A stretch of 64,000 nt of DNA from VAZQ01 sp963816745 (GCA_963816745.1 CAWFLQ010000010.1:434001-498000); one strand, 5' to 3'; shown: positions 8,495 through 18,323, counted from the first letter of the stretch. Program-made: numbers and translations. The notes: a model not told the origin generated them from the sequence alone.

Positions 8495-9190
8495 ATGGCC
8501 ATGAACTCCACTTTTGCTCGCAAGGCGCTGCACGACGAGCTGCTTCCGTTGCTGCGCGACATGATCATCGAAGGCGAGCTTGAACCGGGAAGCCGTATCC
8601 GTGAGCAGGCGCTGTGCGCTCGCTTCGGCGTTTCGCGAACGCCGCTTCGCGAGGCACTCAAGATGCTGTCGGTGAAGGGGCTGGTGCGTCTTCTACCGAA
8701 CAAAGGCGCCAGCGTCGTGCATATTACCCAACGGGAAGCCGAAGAGCTCATCCCGTTGCTCGGCACCATCGAGGCACATGCCAGCGAACTGGCCTGTGCC
8801 AGGATCAACGAGGCGGGATTGTGTCGCATCGCCGAGATGCACGGGCAATTGCTGGAGCGCCACCGCAGCGGAGACGAACCCGGCTATCTCAGGATCAACC
8901 GCGCCATCCATGCCGCGATCGTCGCCGCCGCCGGCAGCCGCACGCTGAGCCAGGTGCATCACCTGGTTGACATGCAGCTGTGCCTGCTGCCGGTCCCGCG
9001 CAAGTTGACGCCGCAGTGGGATGAAGCGGTCGGCGATCACGAGGACATCCTGAAAGCTCTGCGGGCGCGGGATGGCGCGCGGTTGAGCACGATCATGCGT
9101 AACCATGTGCGACACAAGGCGATCGTCATCGGCAGGGCCTTCGAGGCTCGCAAAGCGCTCGGCGTGGTGGCGAGACGCGCCCTCCAGTGA
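8495..9190 (+). CDS. GntR family regulator, FadR/FCD subfamily
   Basis: This 231-residue protein has the winged helix-turn-helix of GntR regulators at about 10-75 (EPGSRIREQALCARFGVSRT, then PLREALKMLSVKGLVRLLPN) and an all-helical FCD effector domain after it. The likely metal/ligand histidines are in RINRAIHAAIV, VGDHEDILKAL and MRNHVRHK. FCD proteins usually repress genes for organic acid or amino acid catabolism and release DNA when the ligand binds. No catabolic operon adjoins it, so the target is unknown. The start at 8495 gives the usual short N-terminal arm. Confidence 0.9.
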   Translation: MAMNSTFARKALHDELLPLLRDMIIEGELEPGSRIREQALCARFGVSRTPLREALKMLSVKGLVRLLPNKGASVVHITQREAEELIPLLGTIEAHASELACARINEAGLCRIAEMHGQLLERHRSGDEPGYLRINRAIHAAIVAAAGSRTLSQVHHLVDMQLCLLPVPRKLTPQWDEAVGDHEDILKALRARDGARLSTIMRNHVRHKAIVIGRAFEARKALGVVARRALQ

Positions 9191-9209
9191 CGAGCGCGGC
9201 GGCCGCGCG

Positions 9210-10022
9210 TCACAGGCTGTTCTGCAGATATTCGAGCACGGCGCCGCGGTCGCCTGACGACTCGAAATCGCTCTTGAACAAGAGCACGCCGCCCTCCAGC
9301 GAGATCGATCGTTCCAGCGCATAGCTGCATACGATGCGCTTGATGTGCTTTGCGACGGCTGCCTTCCCCGCGCCATCGACACAGACGCGAGCGATGGCAT
9401 CGAGCGCGTGCCCGCAATAGTTGGCGGGAAACCGCATTTTGATCGCCGACGCCGGGATGCTGGCCCAATCGAACGTCGCCGCGATCGACGTCCCGCACTG
9501 CCGATTGGTCTGCGCGACCTCGTCCGCCAACTCCGCCTCCTCACGCGGCCTGAACACCCGCACGAACAGGGGTTGCCCGTTGACCTCGAGATGGTCCAGC
9601 AGATAGTCGTGGACCATGCGGCTATCGTTGGGAAAGGAGAGGCCCGGGTCGATCCGGTAGTCGAGCGCGGCGCGATCGAGCGAGACCGCGGGGCGTTCGC
9701 TGCTCGCGCTGCAGCCGACGCGTTTGATCCGCGCGCTGACCGCCGCGCGCCCTGCCGGCGTCGCGCAGACCATGCGGATTCCCTCGAATGCCTGCCGGCA
9801 GCCGCGCGCGGCGTTTTCCCGCTGCGTCGGCTCGATCGCCCGGCCGCTGTCGGCGAGCTTGGCGACGATGGCCGACCCGCAAGCCGCGTTGGTGGCCGCA
9901 ATCACCGCCGGGAGCAGGCGTTCGTTCGCGCTCTGCCCGCCCTTGGCCGGGCGTGCATCAGCCGCGTGGACGACGGCGAGGACCATCGCTGCGACCGACG
10001 CGACCGCCCCTATCGACTTCAC
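9210..10022 (-). CDS. Secreted protein with two Cys-containing YLQN-family repeats
   Basis: I chose the GTG at 10020-10022 because GGAGGG lies just upstream and a signal peptide follows (SVAAMVLAVVHAADA). The 270-residue product has two tandem copies of one domain. Copy 1 has NAACGSAIVA, RGCRQAFEGI, RMVCATPAG, IKRVGC and ALDYRI. Copy 2 has NRQCGTSIAA, NYCGHALDAI, RVCVDGAG, IKRIVC and ends AVLEYLQNSL. The gene at 539-973 is a one-domain paralogue. Four cysteines per repeat suggest two disulfides each. It is presumably periplasmic; the function is unknown. Confidence 0.78.
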   Translation of the reverse strand: MKSIGAVASVAAMVLAVVHAADARPAKGGQSANERLLPAVIAATNAACGSAIVAKLADSGRAIEPTQRENAARGCRQAFEGIRMVCATPAGRAAVSARIKRVGCSASSERPAVSLDRAALDYRIDPGLSFPNDSRMVHDYLLDHLEVNGQPLFVRVFRPREEAELADEVAQTNRQCGTSIAATFDWASIPASAIKMRFPANYCGHALDAIARVCVDGAGKAAVAKHIKRIVCSYALERSISLEGGVLLFKSDFESSGDRGAVLEYLQNSL

Positions 10023-10432
10023 GGCGATGCCCTCCGAAATCAGTGTCACGTGGTGCGCTGCGGTCGGCTGCGACGGGCGGCCCTTCCGCTGGCTTCGTCC
10101 GCGTTGCACGGGGGGCACTCGGCGGCCGCCCAACTGCTGGATGCCCGTCGACGTACTCCTCGATTACCGTGATGACGGAATGCCTGTGATCTGCGACCAG
10201 CTCCCATCGGTCGCCGGGCAAGATACCGTCTGCGAACTGCGCCGAAGACTGGGACGGACACGCCAATGGTTTTGAGCACGCGCGACCGACCTGCTCGATC
10301 GCGGTCGCGCTCCGCCGATGTTCCAGCGTGTTGCTAGGGCGCGATTTATTGCCGGCTGCGCTTCAGTCAGCCGGCGGCTCGCTGTGCGGCAGATGGGCCA
10401 ACAGCAGATAGGCCAAGACTTGCCGTCGCAGG
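10023..10432. other. Gene-poor stretch, no supported gene
   Basis: The 410 bases contain short open frames on both strands, but none has a ribosome binding site plus plausible composition. One minus-strand frame (about 10130-10266, TTG start, with DRWELVADHRHSVITVIEEY) might be a relic of a small gene. I see no repeat or terminator. Confidence 0.4.
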
Positions 10433-10822
10433 TCAACGCTGACGGGTCAACCTTGCACACACAGATCGAGGAGAAGGCCCAGTCTCGCTGTAGCAATAAT
10501 CCAGGGTATTCTGATCGATCAGGCTGAAGATATAAGTTCCTTCGTCATCCGATCCGATCATCAACTTCGCGCCGGGCGTGAAAGCGCCCCACAGAGGCTC
10601 CTCCTCGTCGCCGGTTGAATTGGCACGCTTGAGGCGCCCCACAAAGGTATTTCCCTGCTGCTCGGATATGACCAGCGTCGCAAGACCACCGCGCCGTCCT
10701 TCAACCTTGGCAATCCGGTCCCTCTGGCCGGTCCACGTGCCGACAAGGGACACTGAATCTTGACCGAGAACCGGCGTTGAAACGAGGAGTGCGAAGATCG
10801 CTGAATACAAAAGAGCCTTCAT
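10433..10822 (-). CDS. Small secreted protein of a GTWTG family
   Basis: The 129-residue product starts at ATG 10820-10822, with GGAG six bases before it, and has a signal peptide (LLYSAIFALLVSTPVLGQ). The mature part has VGTWTGQRDR, GNTFVGRLKR, a GSDDEGTYIFSLIDQNTLDYCY segment (read in two parts) and a final Cys in SVCARLTRQR. The protein at 61160-61579 has the same order: GTWTG, a glycine-rich beta segment, a DDDG turn, LCY and a final C-x-x-x-KR. They are distant paralogues of a likely beta-barrel, lipocalin-like fold. The function is unknown. Confidence 0.7.
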   Translation of the reverse strand: MKALLYSAIFALLVSTPVLGQDSVSLVGTWTGQRDRIAKVEGRRGGLATLVISEQQGNTFVGRLKRANSTGDEEEPLWGAFTPGAKLMIGSDDEGTYIFSLIDQNTLDYCYSETGPSPRSVCARLTRQR

Positions 10823-10915
10823 GTCGAGCTCCATGAATTGATCGTCGAGAATCGCACATCAGATGTAAGCAGACGTTACCATGCGGCGCCATTTTGTTAT
10901 GAAGTGGTGGAAAAG

Positions 10916-10992
10916 TGGCGCGCCCGAAGAGATTCGAACTCCTGACCCCCAGATTCGTAGTCTGGTGCTCTATCCAGCTGAGCTACGGGCGC
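10916..10992 (-). tRNA. tRNA-Arg (anticodon ACG)
   Basis: The minus strand folds into a full cloverleaf: acceptor GCGCCCG pairs with CGGGCGC, followed by discriminator G and an encoded CCA. The D arm is GCTC...GAGC, the anticodon stem CCAGA/TCTGG encloses CTACGAA (anticodon ACG, read as ICG for CGN arginine codons), and the T arm has GTTCGAATC. All 77 bases including CCA are present. It lies between the GTWTG-family gene and a histidine kinase gene, and I see no integrated element at its 3' end. Confidence 0.95.
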
Positions 10993-11136
10993 TTGGTTCG
11001 CGCAAATCGCGCGGAGACGTTCTACGGTCGGCCACGGCCGCCGCGGAACGCGGGCATACCTATAGCCTTCGCAAGGGTAAGGCAAGGTGCGGTCCGGCGT
11101 CGAAAATGGCCCCTCGCCCGCTGTTAACCCGGGCCG

Positions 11137-12606
11137 TCAGGCCCTCACCCGCTCGCCGCGCCGCAAATTGAGCTCCACTGCACGGTCCGGGATGGTGAGC
11201 CGGAAGGTCGCGCCGATGGTGCCCTCGACCAGACGGATCTCGCCGCCATGAGCGCGCACCAGCTCGGCCACGATGGCGAGGCCCAGGCCGACGCTGCCGG
11301 TGCGGGTCGAGCCCTGGAAGGCCTCGAACAGATGCGCGCGGGCGCGCTCGGAAAGTCCCGGCCCGGTGTCGGATACCTCGATCACCACCACGGCGCCCTC
11401 GCGCCGGCCGGTGACACGGACCTGATCGCGGCCGGGGTCCCTGCTCTCGCGGCCTTCGAGCGCCTGCAGCGCATTGCGCGCGAGATTGAGCAGGATGCGG
11501 AACAGCTGGTCCGGATCGGCATCGACCGTCAGCCCGCGCTCGACCGCGCCGATCCAGCGCACGGGCGTGCCGGGATCGAGCCCGAGCGTCTCGCGGACAT
11601 CGTCGACCAACGGCTCGAGCGCAAGCTGGCGGCGGTCGGGCGGCGGCTCCTGCACGCGGCCGTAGGACAAGGTCGACTGGCAGAAGGCGATGGCGCGCTC
11701 GAGCGAGCGCATGAGCTTGGGCGCGAAACGCTGCACGTGCGGGTCGGAGATCTTCGCCAGCCGTTCGGAGAACAGCTGCGCCGAGGACAACAGGTTGCGC
11801 AGATCGTGGTTGATCTTCGACACCGCGAGCCCGAGCGCGGCGAGATGGTTCTTCTGCTGCAGCAGCGTGGCGAGGTCGAGCTGCATCGAGGCGAGCTCGC
11901 GCTCGGCGGTGCCGATCTCGTCGGTGCGGTCGGATGCCGCGATGATGCGCGCGGGATTCTCCGGCTCGTCGCGGAACGCCACCATGTTGGCGGTCATCCG
12001 CCGCATCGGCCGCACCAGCAGCAAGTGCAGCGCGAGATAGACCAGCGTGGCGGTGATGGCGGAGATGATCAGCGACAGGATCAGAATGCGGACGGAGAAA
12101 TCCAGCATCGCCTTGCGCAGCGGCGCCTCGTCGAGCACGATCTCGACGAACTCGCCGCCCATGGGCGCCGGGCCCACCACCCGCATGACGTCGACGTCGG
12201 CGCAGATCATCGTGTCGAAGGCGTCGATGATGGCGCGGTACCAGGACATGTCGCGCATATCGATGTCGTGATTGATCGCGGGCGGCATGTCGGAGACCAC
12301 CAGCAGGCGGCGCTGCTGGTCCATCTTCAGCGCCACCGCGCGGGCGCCGATACTGTCGAGGATCTGGCGCGCGACCGGCTCCGGAACCATGCCCTCCGGG
12401 GCGGCTTCGAACACCAGCGCGGCGGTATAGGCGGCCGACAGCCGGTCGTTCAGCCAGTTCAGCCGGAAATTCGCGATCGACGGGACATAGATCAGCACTT
12501 CCGCGATCATCACGAACATTAGCGTGAGAACGAGGAGCTTGCCCGACAGTCCGAGCCGCGGGCGCGCGCGGCCTGATCCTTCCGCCGAAGCGGGTCGATC
12601 GGTCAT
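11137..12606 (-). CDS. Membrane sensor histidine kinase
   Basis: From ATG 12604-12606 the product is 489 residues. It has two membrane spans (about 22-45, LLVLTLMFVMIAEVLIYV, and about 190-215) around a periplasmic sensor region, then a HAMP-like segment (RPMRRMTANMVAFRDEPENP). The H-box is KINHDLRNLLSSAQ, the N-box LFRILLNLARNALQAL, and the G boxes DTGPGLSERA and GSVGLGLAIV. All kinase motifs are intact. No response regulator gene is adjacent, so it may be an orphan. It reads in frame with the preceding oxidoreductase only because that gene has a base insertion. The true start is therefore likely this ATG. Confidence 0.85.
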   Translation of the reverse strand: MTDRPASAEGSGRARPRLGLSGKLLVLTLMFVMIAEVLIYVPSIANFRLNWLNDRLSAAYTAALVFEAAPEGMVPEPVARQILDSIGARAVALKMDQQRRLLVVSDMPPAINHDIDMRDMSWYRAIIDAFDTMICADVDVMRVVGPAPMGGEFVEIVLDEAPLRKAMLDFSVRILILSLIISAITATLVYLALHLLLVRPMRRMTANMVAFRDEPENPARIIAASDRTDEIGTAERELASMQLDLATLLQQKNHLAALGLAVSKINHDLRNLLSSAQLFSERLAKISDPHVQRFAPKLMRSLERAIAFCQSTLSYGRVQEPPPDRRQLALEPLVDDVRETLGLDPGTPVRWIGAVERGLTVDADPDQLFRILLNLARNALQALEGRESRDPGRDQVRVTGRREGAVVVIEVSDTGPGLSERARAHLFEAFQGSTRTGSVGLGLAIVAELVRAHGGEIRLVEGTIGATFRLTIPDRAVELNLRRGERVRA

Positions 12607-12677
12607 TCCGTCTGATCCATGCGCCCCGGCATAGTTGTCGAGCGGAAGTCCACCCCGGATCCCGACCCGAAAACGCT

Positions 12678-14106
12678 TCAACCGAAGCGGCGCAACAAGC
12701 CGATGATGCGCCGCACCCAAGTGTTCGTCAAACCAGGGCGTGAAATATGTAATCGCAGCCCGTTTTCCAATCTCTGCCAGGGTCGGATACGGTACTATAA
12801 TACCAGCAAAAGCGCGAATATTGAGGCGCTCACTGATCGCCAGGGTCCACGCGGTAATGAGCTCGCCGGCGGCCGCCCCCACGATGGTTGCGCCGAGTAT
12901 CCTGCCCTTGGCGTCGGTCACCACCTTGATATGCCCGTGCGTCTCGCGCTCGGCCTGCGCGCGATCGTTCTCGTGATAGGGCCAGCGCAGGACCCGGATC
13001 CGGAGGCGGCGCTCGCTCGCCTCGGCCTCGGTCAGGCCGACATGGGCCAGCTCGGGTTCCGTGAAGGTTACGCGCGGGATGATGTCCTCGTTCACTTCCA
13101 CGCGCTGGCGGAACAGCGCGTTCCGGATGACGAGGCCGGCGTGGTAGTTGGCGAGATGGGTGAATTGTCCCCAGCCCGCGACGTCGCCGATGGCATAGAC
13201 GCGCCTGTTGTCGGTCTTGAGCCGTTTGTCGACCGAGATGCCGTGGCCGTCGTGCTTGATGCCCGCTTTCTCCAGGTCGAGACCGTCGGCGTTCGCGCGC
13301 CGGCCGGTCGCGACCAGGAGATGGCTCCCCTCGATCGTCTCTTCGGCGTCGTTGTCGCGCACGATCACCCTGACCTTCGCATCGCCGCCCTCGACGCGCA
13401 CGACCGTGACGCCGCTGCGCACCTGCACGCCTTCCTGCGCGAGTGCGTCGAGCACGACGCCGGCGCATTCGGCGTCCTCGTGCGCGAGCGGCTGCGCCGC
13501 TTCCAGTACCGTCACCGCGCTGCCGAGCCGGCGAAACGCCTGCGCCAGCTCCAGCCCGACGGGACCCGCGCCGATGACGACGAGGTGCTCCGGCCGGGCG
13601 GTGAGATCGAACACCGTCTCGTTGGTGAGATGTGGCGTTTCCTCGAGACCCGGAATCGGCGGCAGCGTCGGCGAGGAGCCGGTCGCGATGACGAAGCGCC
13701 GCGCCCGGATCTCGGTGCCCTCGCCCACCAGCACGGTCTTCTTGTTCTTGAAGCGCGCGGCGCCTTCGATCACCCGGACGCCGAGCCCGGTGAACCGCTC
13801 CTTGGAATCGTTCGGCGCGATCGCGGCGATGACGTCATGCACGTGCTTGTGGACGCCGCCGAAGTCGACGTCGGGCGCGCGCCCCGCGATGCCGAAGACG
13901 CCCGCACTGGCGATGGCACGGGCACGCTTGCCGGCCGCGATCAGCGACTTCGAGGGAACGCAGCCGGTATTGAGGCAGTCGCCGCCGAGCTTGCCCTTCT
14001 CGATCAGCACGACCGACACGCCGAAGGCCGCCGCCGCCGCAGCGACCGAAAGGCCGCCGGAGCCCGCGCCGATGACGCAGATGTCGGTCTTCAAGCGTTC
14101 GGCCAT
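12678..14106 (-). CDS. FAD-dependent pyridine nucleotide-disulfide oxidoreductase (mercuric reductase/Lpd-like), one frameshift
   Basis: The sequence shows an FAD-binding VIGAGSGG, the redox pair Cys44/Cys49 in GGDCLNTGCVPSK, the NAD(P) motif VVIGAGPVGLELA and the FAD-contacting YAIGDVAG. The C-terminal dimer domain has IIVPYPTLAEIGKRAA: a Tyr stands where lipoamide dehydrogenases have the catalytic His of HPTxxE, so the true substrate is probably not lipoamide. Near 12736-12738 one extra C (GGG on the plus strand) shifts the frame. Removing it gives PGLTNTWVRRIIGLLRRFG and a stop at 12678-12680, the usual end of this family. The product is about 475 residues, likely cytosolic, and lies between TVP38 and the kinase. 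Confidence 0.82.
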
Positions 14107-14187
14107 GGGCTTCGGTATCAATGGGATTGGGTATCAGATGTCGGTCGCCAGTATTCAGTATTTCGCGCCTGGAGCAATCCTCACTGA

Positions 14188-15004
14188 CTACCGATCACCG
14201 GTCCTCCGATTCCTGTTCCGCATCCGCCTCACCACGACCGGAATGAGCGCAACGACGCCGAGCGCCGCGAGCGCGGCGAGGAGCTCGGGCGTGATCGCGG
14301 CATTCATATGGAACGCGAGCCGGCAATCGGCGCGCCCGGCGGCGAGGCAGGACCGATAGGCGGCCTGCTGCGCGGCGATCACGCTGTCGAGGCCGGCGCC
14401 GACGAAGGCGAAGGCGAAGGTCGCCGGGACGATGCCGAGCGCGGTCGCCGCCGCGAAGGTCGCCAGGCGGACGCCGGACAGCGCCGACACCAGATTGACC
14501 AGCCAGAACGGAAAGATCGGCACCAGCCGCAGGAACAGCAGGTAGCTGAAGGCATCGGCGCGAAAATTCTGCGCCAGCTTCTCCGCCAACGGCCCGGCCC
14601 GGCGCACGAGATGCTCGCCGATCGCACTCCTGGCGATCAGAAAGATGCCGATGGCGCCGACCGTCGCCCCCACCAGCGCCGCCACCCCGCCGAGGACGGC
14701 GCCGAACAGGATGCCGCCGATCACCGTGAAATAGAACCCGACCGGCACCGACAGCGCGACCACGAGCGATATAGAGCGCGACATAGGCCGCCACCGCCGA
14801 TGCCTCGTGCAGCGCGATGAAGTCCCGCAGCGCCTCGTGGTGGCGCGCCAGCGTCTCGAACGAGAGCTGCCGGTGCCAGCCCATGGCGACCACGACGCCC
14901 GACGACGACCACGACCAGGACCAGCGGACAGGCGCGCCGCAGCGAGAATTTCGGGCTGTCCGCGCCCTCGCGTCGGGGGCGCCGGATTGTTGATCGGGGG
15001 CCAT
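14188..15004 (-). CDS. TVP38/TMEM64 (VTT/DedA-like) membrane protein, several frameshifts
   Basis: The C-terminal half reads cleanly as a VTT domain: ALSVPVGFYFTVIGGILFG, a GATVGAIGIFLIARSAIGE segment, then RLVPIFPFWLVNLVSALSGV and a final span near the C terminus. The N-terminal half is spread over other frames: a hydrophobic PLVLVVVVVG segment, then VVVAMGWHRQLSFETLARHH and FIALHEASAVAAYVALYIA. Joining them needs single-base changes near 14770, 14902 and about 14950. Family members are inner-membrane lipid scramblases or transporters. It is upstream of the FAD oxidoreductase on the same strand, an arrangement that recurs in related bacteria. The exact start is uncertain. Confidence 0.7.
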
Positions 15005-15283
15005 GATGGAGCGATCCTAGCCGAGCGCGAGCCGCAAAAGGCACGTTTCACCGTCATTTGAGCCCGGCCAGCGGTCGAGTTAACGGATGCGTGCCCATCC
15101 GGCCACACCGCCTCGGCACCTCGCATTGACGAGCAAGGGCGGCCTCCCCTATAAGCGCCGAGATTTCGGACGCGGCGACCCTCGGCGAGCCGGGGGGTGG
15201 GGAAGACCCTTCCCGCCGCGCGAGCGAGCCAATCGCCCGTATACAGCAACCAGCGGAATATAGCGGCCAGCGGAGAACAACCC

Positions 15284-15418
15284 GTGAAGCGGACCTATCA
15301 ACCGAGCAAGCTCGTGCGCAAGCGCCGTCACGGTTTTCGCGCCCGCATGGCGACCAAGGGCGGCCGCAAGGTCATCGCCAAGCGCCGGGCGCAGGGGCGC
15401 AAGCGGCTCAGTGCCTGA
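15284..15418 (+). CDS. rpmH: 50S ribosomal protein L34
   Basis: The 44-residue protein KRTYQPSKLVRKRRHGF...RMATKGGRKVIAKRRAQGRKRLSA is a textbook L34. I start it at GTG 15284, which lies after GGAGAA and gives exactly the normal length; a longer frame from 15197 adds residues not found in L34. It begins the rpmH-rnpA-yidC-engB cluster, 32 bases ahead of rnpA. Confidence 0.97.
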   Translation: MKRTYQPSKLVRKRRHGFRARMATKGGRKVIAKRRAQGRKRLSA

Positions 15419-15450
15419 CGCCGACCGCGGCGCTGCCGGGCGGCGTCCCC

Positions 15451-15780
15451 ATGGAACGGCTGAGGCAACGTGCTGATTTTCTGGCCGCCGCGACCGGCGT
15501 CAAGGTGCCGACCGCGGCGTTCGTGTTGCAGGCGCGCAAGCGCGACGACGGCGGTCCGGTGCGCGTCGGCTTCACCGTGTCGAAGAAGGTCGGCACCGCC
15601 GTCGAGCGCAATCGGGTGCGGCGCCGCCTCAAGGAAATCGTGAGGCTATCGGCCGCAACTGGTCTTGCCTGCGGCCATGACTATGTGCTGGTCGGGCGGC
15701 GGGCCGCGTTGCGGGCGTCATTCGAACAATTAACCGAAGATTTCACGCGCGCGCTGCGGCGGCTGCGAGTTCCCAGATGA
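15451..15780 (+). CDS. rnpA: Ribonuclease P protein component
   Basis: This 109-residue basic protein has the RNase P signature VERNRVRRRLKEIVR and the N-terminal RLRQRADFLAA helix, and its usual length. It binds RNase P RNA and helps mature tRNA 5' ends. It follows rpmH and its stop codon overlaps the ATG of yidC (ATGA at 15777-15780), which suggests translational coupling. Confidence 0.96.
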   Translation: MERLRQRADFLAAATGVKVPTAAFVLQARKRDDGGPVRVGFTVSKKVGTAVERNRVRRRLKEIVRLSAATGLACGHDYVLVGRRAALRASFEQLTEDFTRALRRLRVPR

Positions 15781-17658
15781 ACGATCAAAAGAATACCCTC
15801 CTCGCCATCGTGCTCTCGGCGCTGGTCCTGATCGGATGGCAGTTCTACTTCGGCCTTCCGCAGATGGAGAAGCAGAAGCAGGCCCAGCAGCAACAACAGC
15901 AAACGCAGCAGCAGCCGGGCGCGCCGCCCGTCCCCGGCGCGCCGTCGCAGCAAGCGCCGGGCACGGCGCCGCCCGCCCCCGGGCAACCGGGCGCCCCGGC
16001 GCAGACCATGACCAGAGAGGGCGCGCTCGCGGCTGTCGCCGCGCGTGCGCATCGAGACGCCGAGCGTCTCCGGCTCGATCGCGCTCAAGGGCGCGCGCAT
16101 CGACGATCTGTCGCTCATCAAATACCGCGAGACGGTCGACCCGAAGTCGCCGGCGGTCGTGCTGCTGGCGCCGTCGGGCAGCCCGCACCCGTTCTACGCC
16201 GAATTCGGCTGGTCCGCCGCCCAGCGGCGCTCAAGTGAAGCTGCCCAATTCCGACACCGTGTGGCAGCAGCAGGGCTCCGGCACGCTCGCCGTCGGCAAG
16301 CCGCTGACGCTCGTTCACGACAACGGCGAAGGGCTCGAATTCCGCCGCACCATCGCGATCGACGACAAGTACATGTTCACCGTCAAGGACGAGGTGGCCA
16401 ACAAGGGCGCGGCGCCCGTCACGCTCTATCCCTACGCGCTGATCTCGCGCCACGGAATTCCACAGACGCTCGGCTACTACATCCTGCACGAGGGCCTGAT
16501 CGGCGTGTTCGGCGACAAGGGCCTGCAGGAGGAAACCTACGCCGACGTCGAGAAGAAGAAGACCATCTCGTTCTCCGCCGCCAATTCCTGGCTCGGCTTC
16601 ACCGACAAATATTGGGCGGCCACCCTCGTCCCCGACACCAAGACTCCACATCGACGCGAAGTTCCTGCTGGATCAGATCGGCACGACCAAGATCTATCCA
16701 GAGCAACTATCTCGGCCCCGCAGTGACCATCGCGCCGGGCGCGACCGGCACCGCGGACGGGCGCCTGTTCGCCGGCGCCAAGGAAGTCAGCATCATCGAC
16801 GGCTACAACGATACGCTCGGACTCAACAAGTTCGATCGGCTGATCGACTGGGGCTATTTCTACTTCATCACCAAGCCGCTGTTCCTGGCGATGGACTGGA
16901 TCTACCAGAAGGTCGGCAATTTCGGCCTCGCCATCCTGATCATCACGGTCATCATCAAGATCTTCTTCTTCCCGCTCGCCAACAAATCCTACGCCTCGAT
17001 GGCGAAGATGAAGGCGGTGCAGCCGGAGATGATGGCGATCCGCGAGCGCTACGCTGACGACAAGATGAAGCAGCAACAGGCGATGATGGAGCTCTACAAG
17101 AAGGAGAAGATCAATCCGATCGCCGGCTGCCTGCCGATCCTCATCCAGATCCCGGTCTTCTTCGCGCTCTACAAGGTGCTGTTCGTCACCATCGAGATGC
17201 GCCACGCGCCGTTCTTCGGCTGGATCAAGGACCTCTCGGCGCCCGACCCGACCACGATCTTCAACCTGTTCGGGCTCATCCCCTGGAACCCGGAGACCGT
17301 GCCGCTCATCGGCCCGTTCCTCATGCTCGGCGTGTGGCCGATCATCATGGGCATCACGATGTGGTTCCAGATGAAGCTCAATCCGCCGCCGCCCGATCCG
17401 ACGCAGAAGATGATCTTCGACTGGATGCCGCTCATCTTCACCTTCATGCTGGCGAGCTTCTCGGCCGGGCTGGTGATCTACTGGGCCTGGAACAACACGC
17501 TCTCGGTCGCCCAGCAGAGCTTCATCATGCATAGGCACGGCGCGAAGATCGAGCTGTGGGATAATCTCAAGAGCGCCTGGGAAGGCCTGAAGAACTTCCT
17601 GAAGAACCTGTTTTCCAAAAAAAAAAGTGACACAGGCGTAAGCGGCTCGTCGCCATGA
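15777..17658 (+). CDS. yidC: Membrane protein insertase YidC (four frameshifts)
   Basis: The N terminus (MNDQKNTLLAIVLSALVLIG, then a Gln/Pro-rich linker) and the C-terminal core are typical. The core has WGYFYFITKPLFLAMDW, IKIFFFPLANKSYASMAKMK, the NPIAGCLPILIQIPVFFALY stretch and WMPLIFTFMLASFSAGLVIY. YidC inserts and folds inner-membrane proteins with or without Sec. The periplasmic domain is spread over shifted frames, with breaks near 16032, 16225, 16643 and 16696; each is repaired by removing one base. Because yidC is essential, these are most likely sequence errors. Its stop overlaps the engB start as ATGA at 17655-17658. Confidence 0.93.
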
Positions 17659-18323
17659 GCGGCGGGGCGCTGGTCTCCGCCGCCTCCTTCACCCGCGCGG
17701 AATTCGAAACCGGCCGCAAGCTGTTCGCGGGCGACTGGCAGTTCGCATGGGCGGCGGGGTCGGCCGCGGCGCTGCCGCCGATGCGCGGCATCGAGATCGC
17801 TTTTGCCGGCCGATCCAACGTCGGCAAGTCGAGCCTGATCAATGCGCTGACGGGGCGCCGCGCGCTCGCGCGCACCTCGAACACGCCCGGCCGCACACAG
17901 GAGCTGATCTTCTTCACCGGGCCCTCGCAGCTCACGCTCGTCGACATGCCGGGCTACGGCTACGCGGCCGCCTCGAAGACCAAGGTCAAGGCCTGGACCG
18001 CGCTGATCCACGCCTTCCTGCAGGGACGCGCCAATCTCGCCCGCGTCTACCTCCTGATCGACGCCCGTCACGGTCTCAAGCCGGTCGACGACGACGTGCT
18101 CGAGACCTTGGACAAGGCTGCCGTCAACTACCAGATCGTGCTGACCAAGGCCGACGAGGTGAAGGCGGCCGACCTCGCCGCCGTGGTCGAGCGCACCAAT
18201 GTGGCGCTCGCCAGGCATCCCGCGGCCTATCCCGAGGTGCTCACGACCTCGGCGCGCACCGACGACGGCATCCCGGAGTTGCGGTCCGCCATCGCGCGCC
18301 TGATCAAGGAGCGCGGAGCATGA
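17655..18323 (+). CDS. engB: Ribosome biogenesis GTP-binding protein EngB (YihA/YsxC)
   Basis: The 222-residue GTPase is intact, with G1 GRSNVGKSSL, G3 DMPGYGYA, G4 LTKADEV and a G5-like TTSARTDDG. EngB acts in late assembly of the large ribosomal subunit. It overlaps yidC at its start and the next gene at its stop (ATGA at 18320-18323), so the cluster is probably translationally coupled. Confidence 0.96.
   Translation: MSGGALVSAASFTRAEFETGRKLFAGDWQFAWAAGSAAALPPMRGIEIAFAGRSNVGKSSLINALTGRRALARTSNTPGRTQELIFFTGPSQLTLVDMPGYGYAAASKTKVKAWTALIHAFLQGRANLARVYLLIDARHGLKPVDDDVLETLDKAAVNYQIVLTKADEVKAADLAAVVERTNVALARHPAAYPEVLTTSARTDDGIPELRSAIARLIKERGA

Noticed and set aside
10046..10279. Small minus-strand gene in the 10023-10432 gap
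   Set aside because: No ribosome binding site, and the reading is Arg/Ser-rich in the manner of shadow frames.
11137..14121. Novel redox-sensing kinase made of an FAD oxidoreductase fused to a histidine kinase
   Set aside because: One base removal restores the normal end and stop of the oxidoreductase; the fusion is very likely an artefact.
15005..15283. Replication origin near rpmH
   Set aside because: In this class dnaA and oriC are not next to rpmH, and I see no cluster of DnaA boxes.
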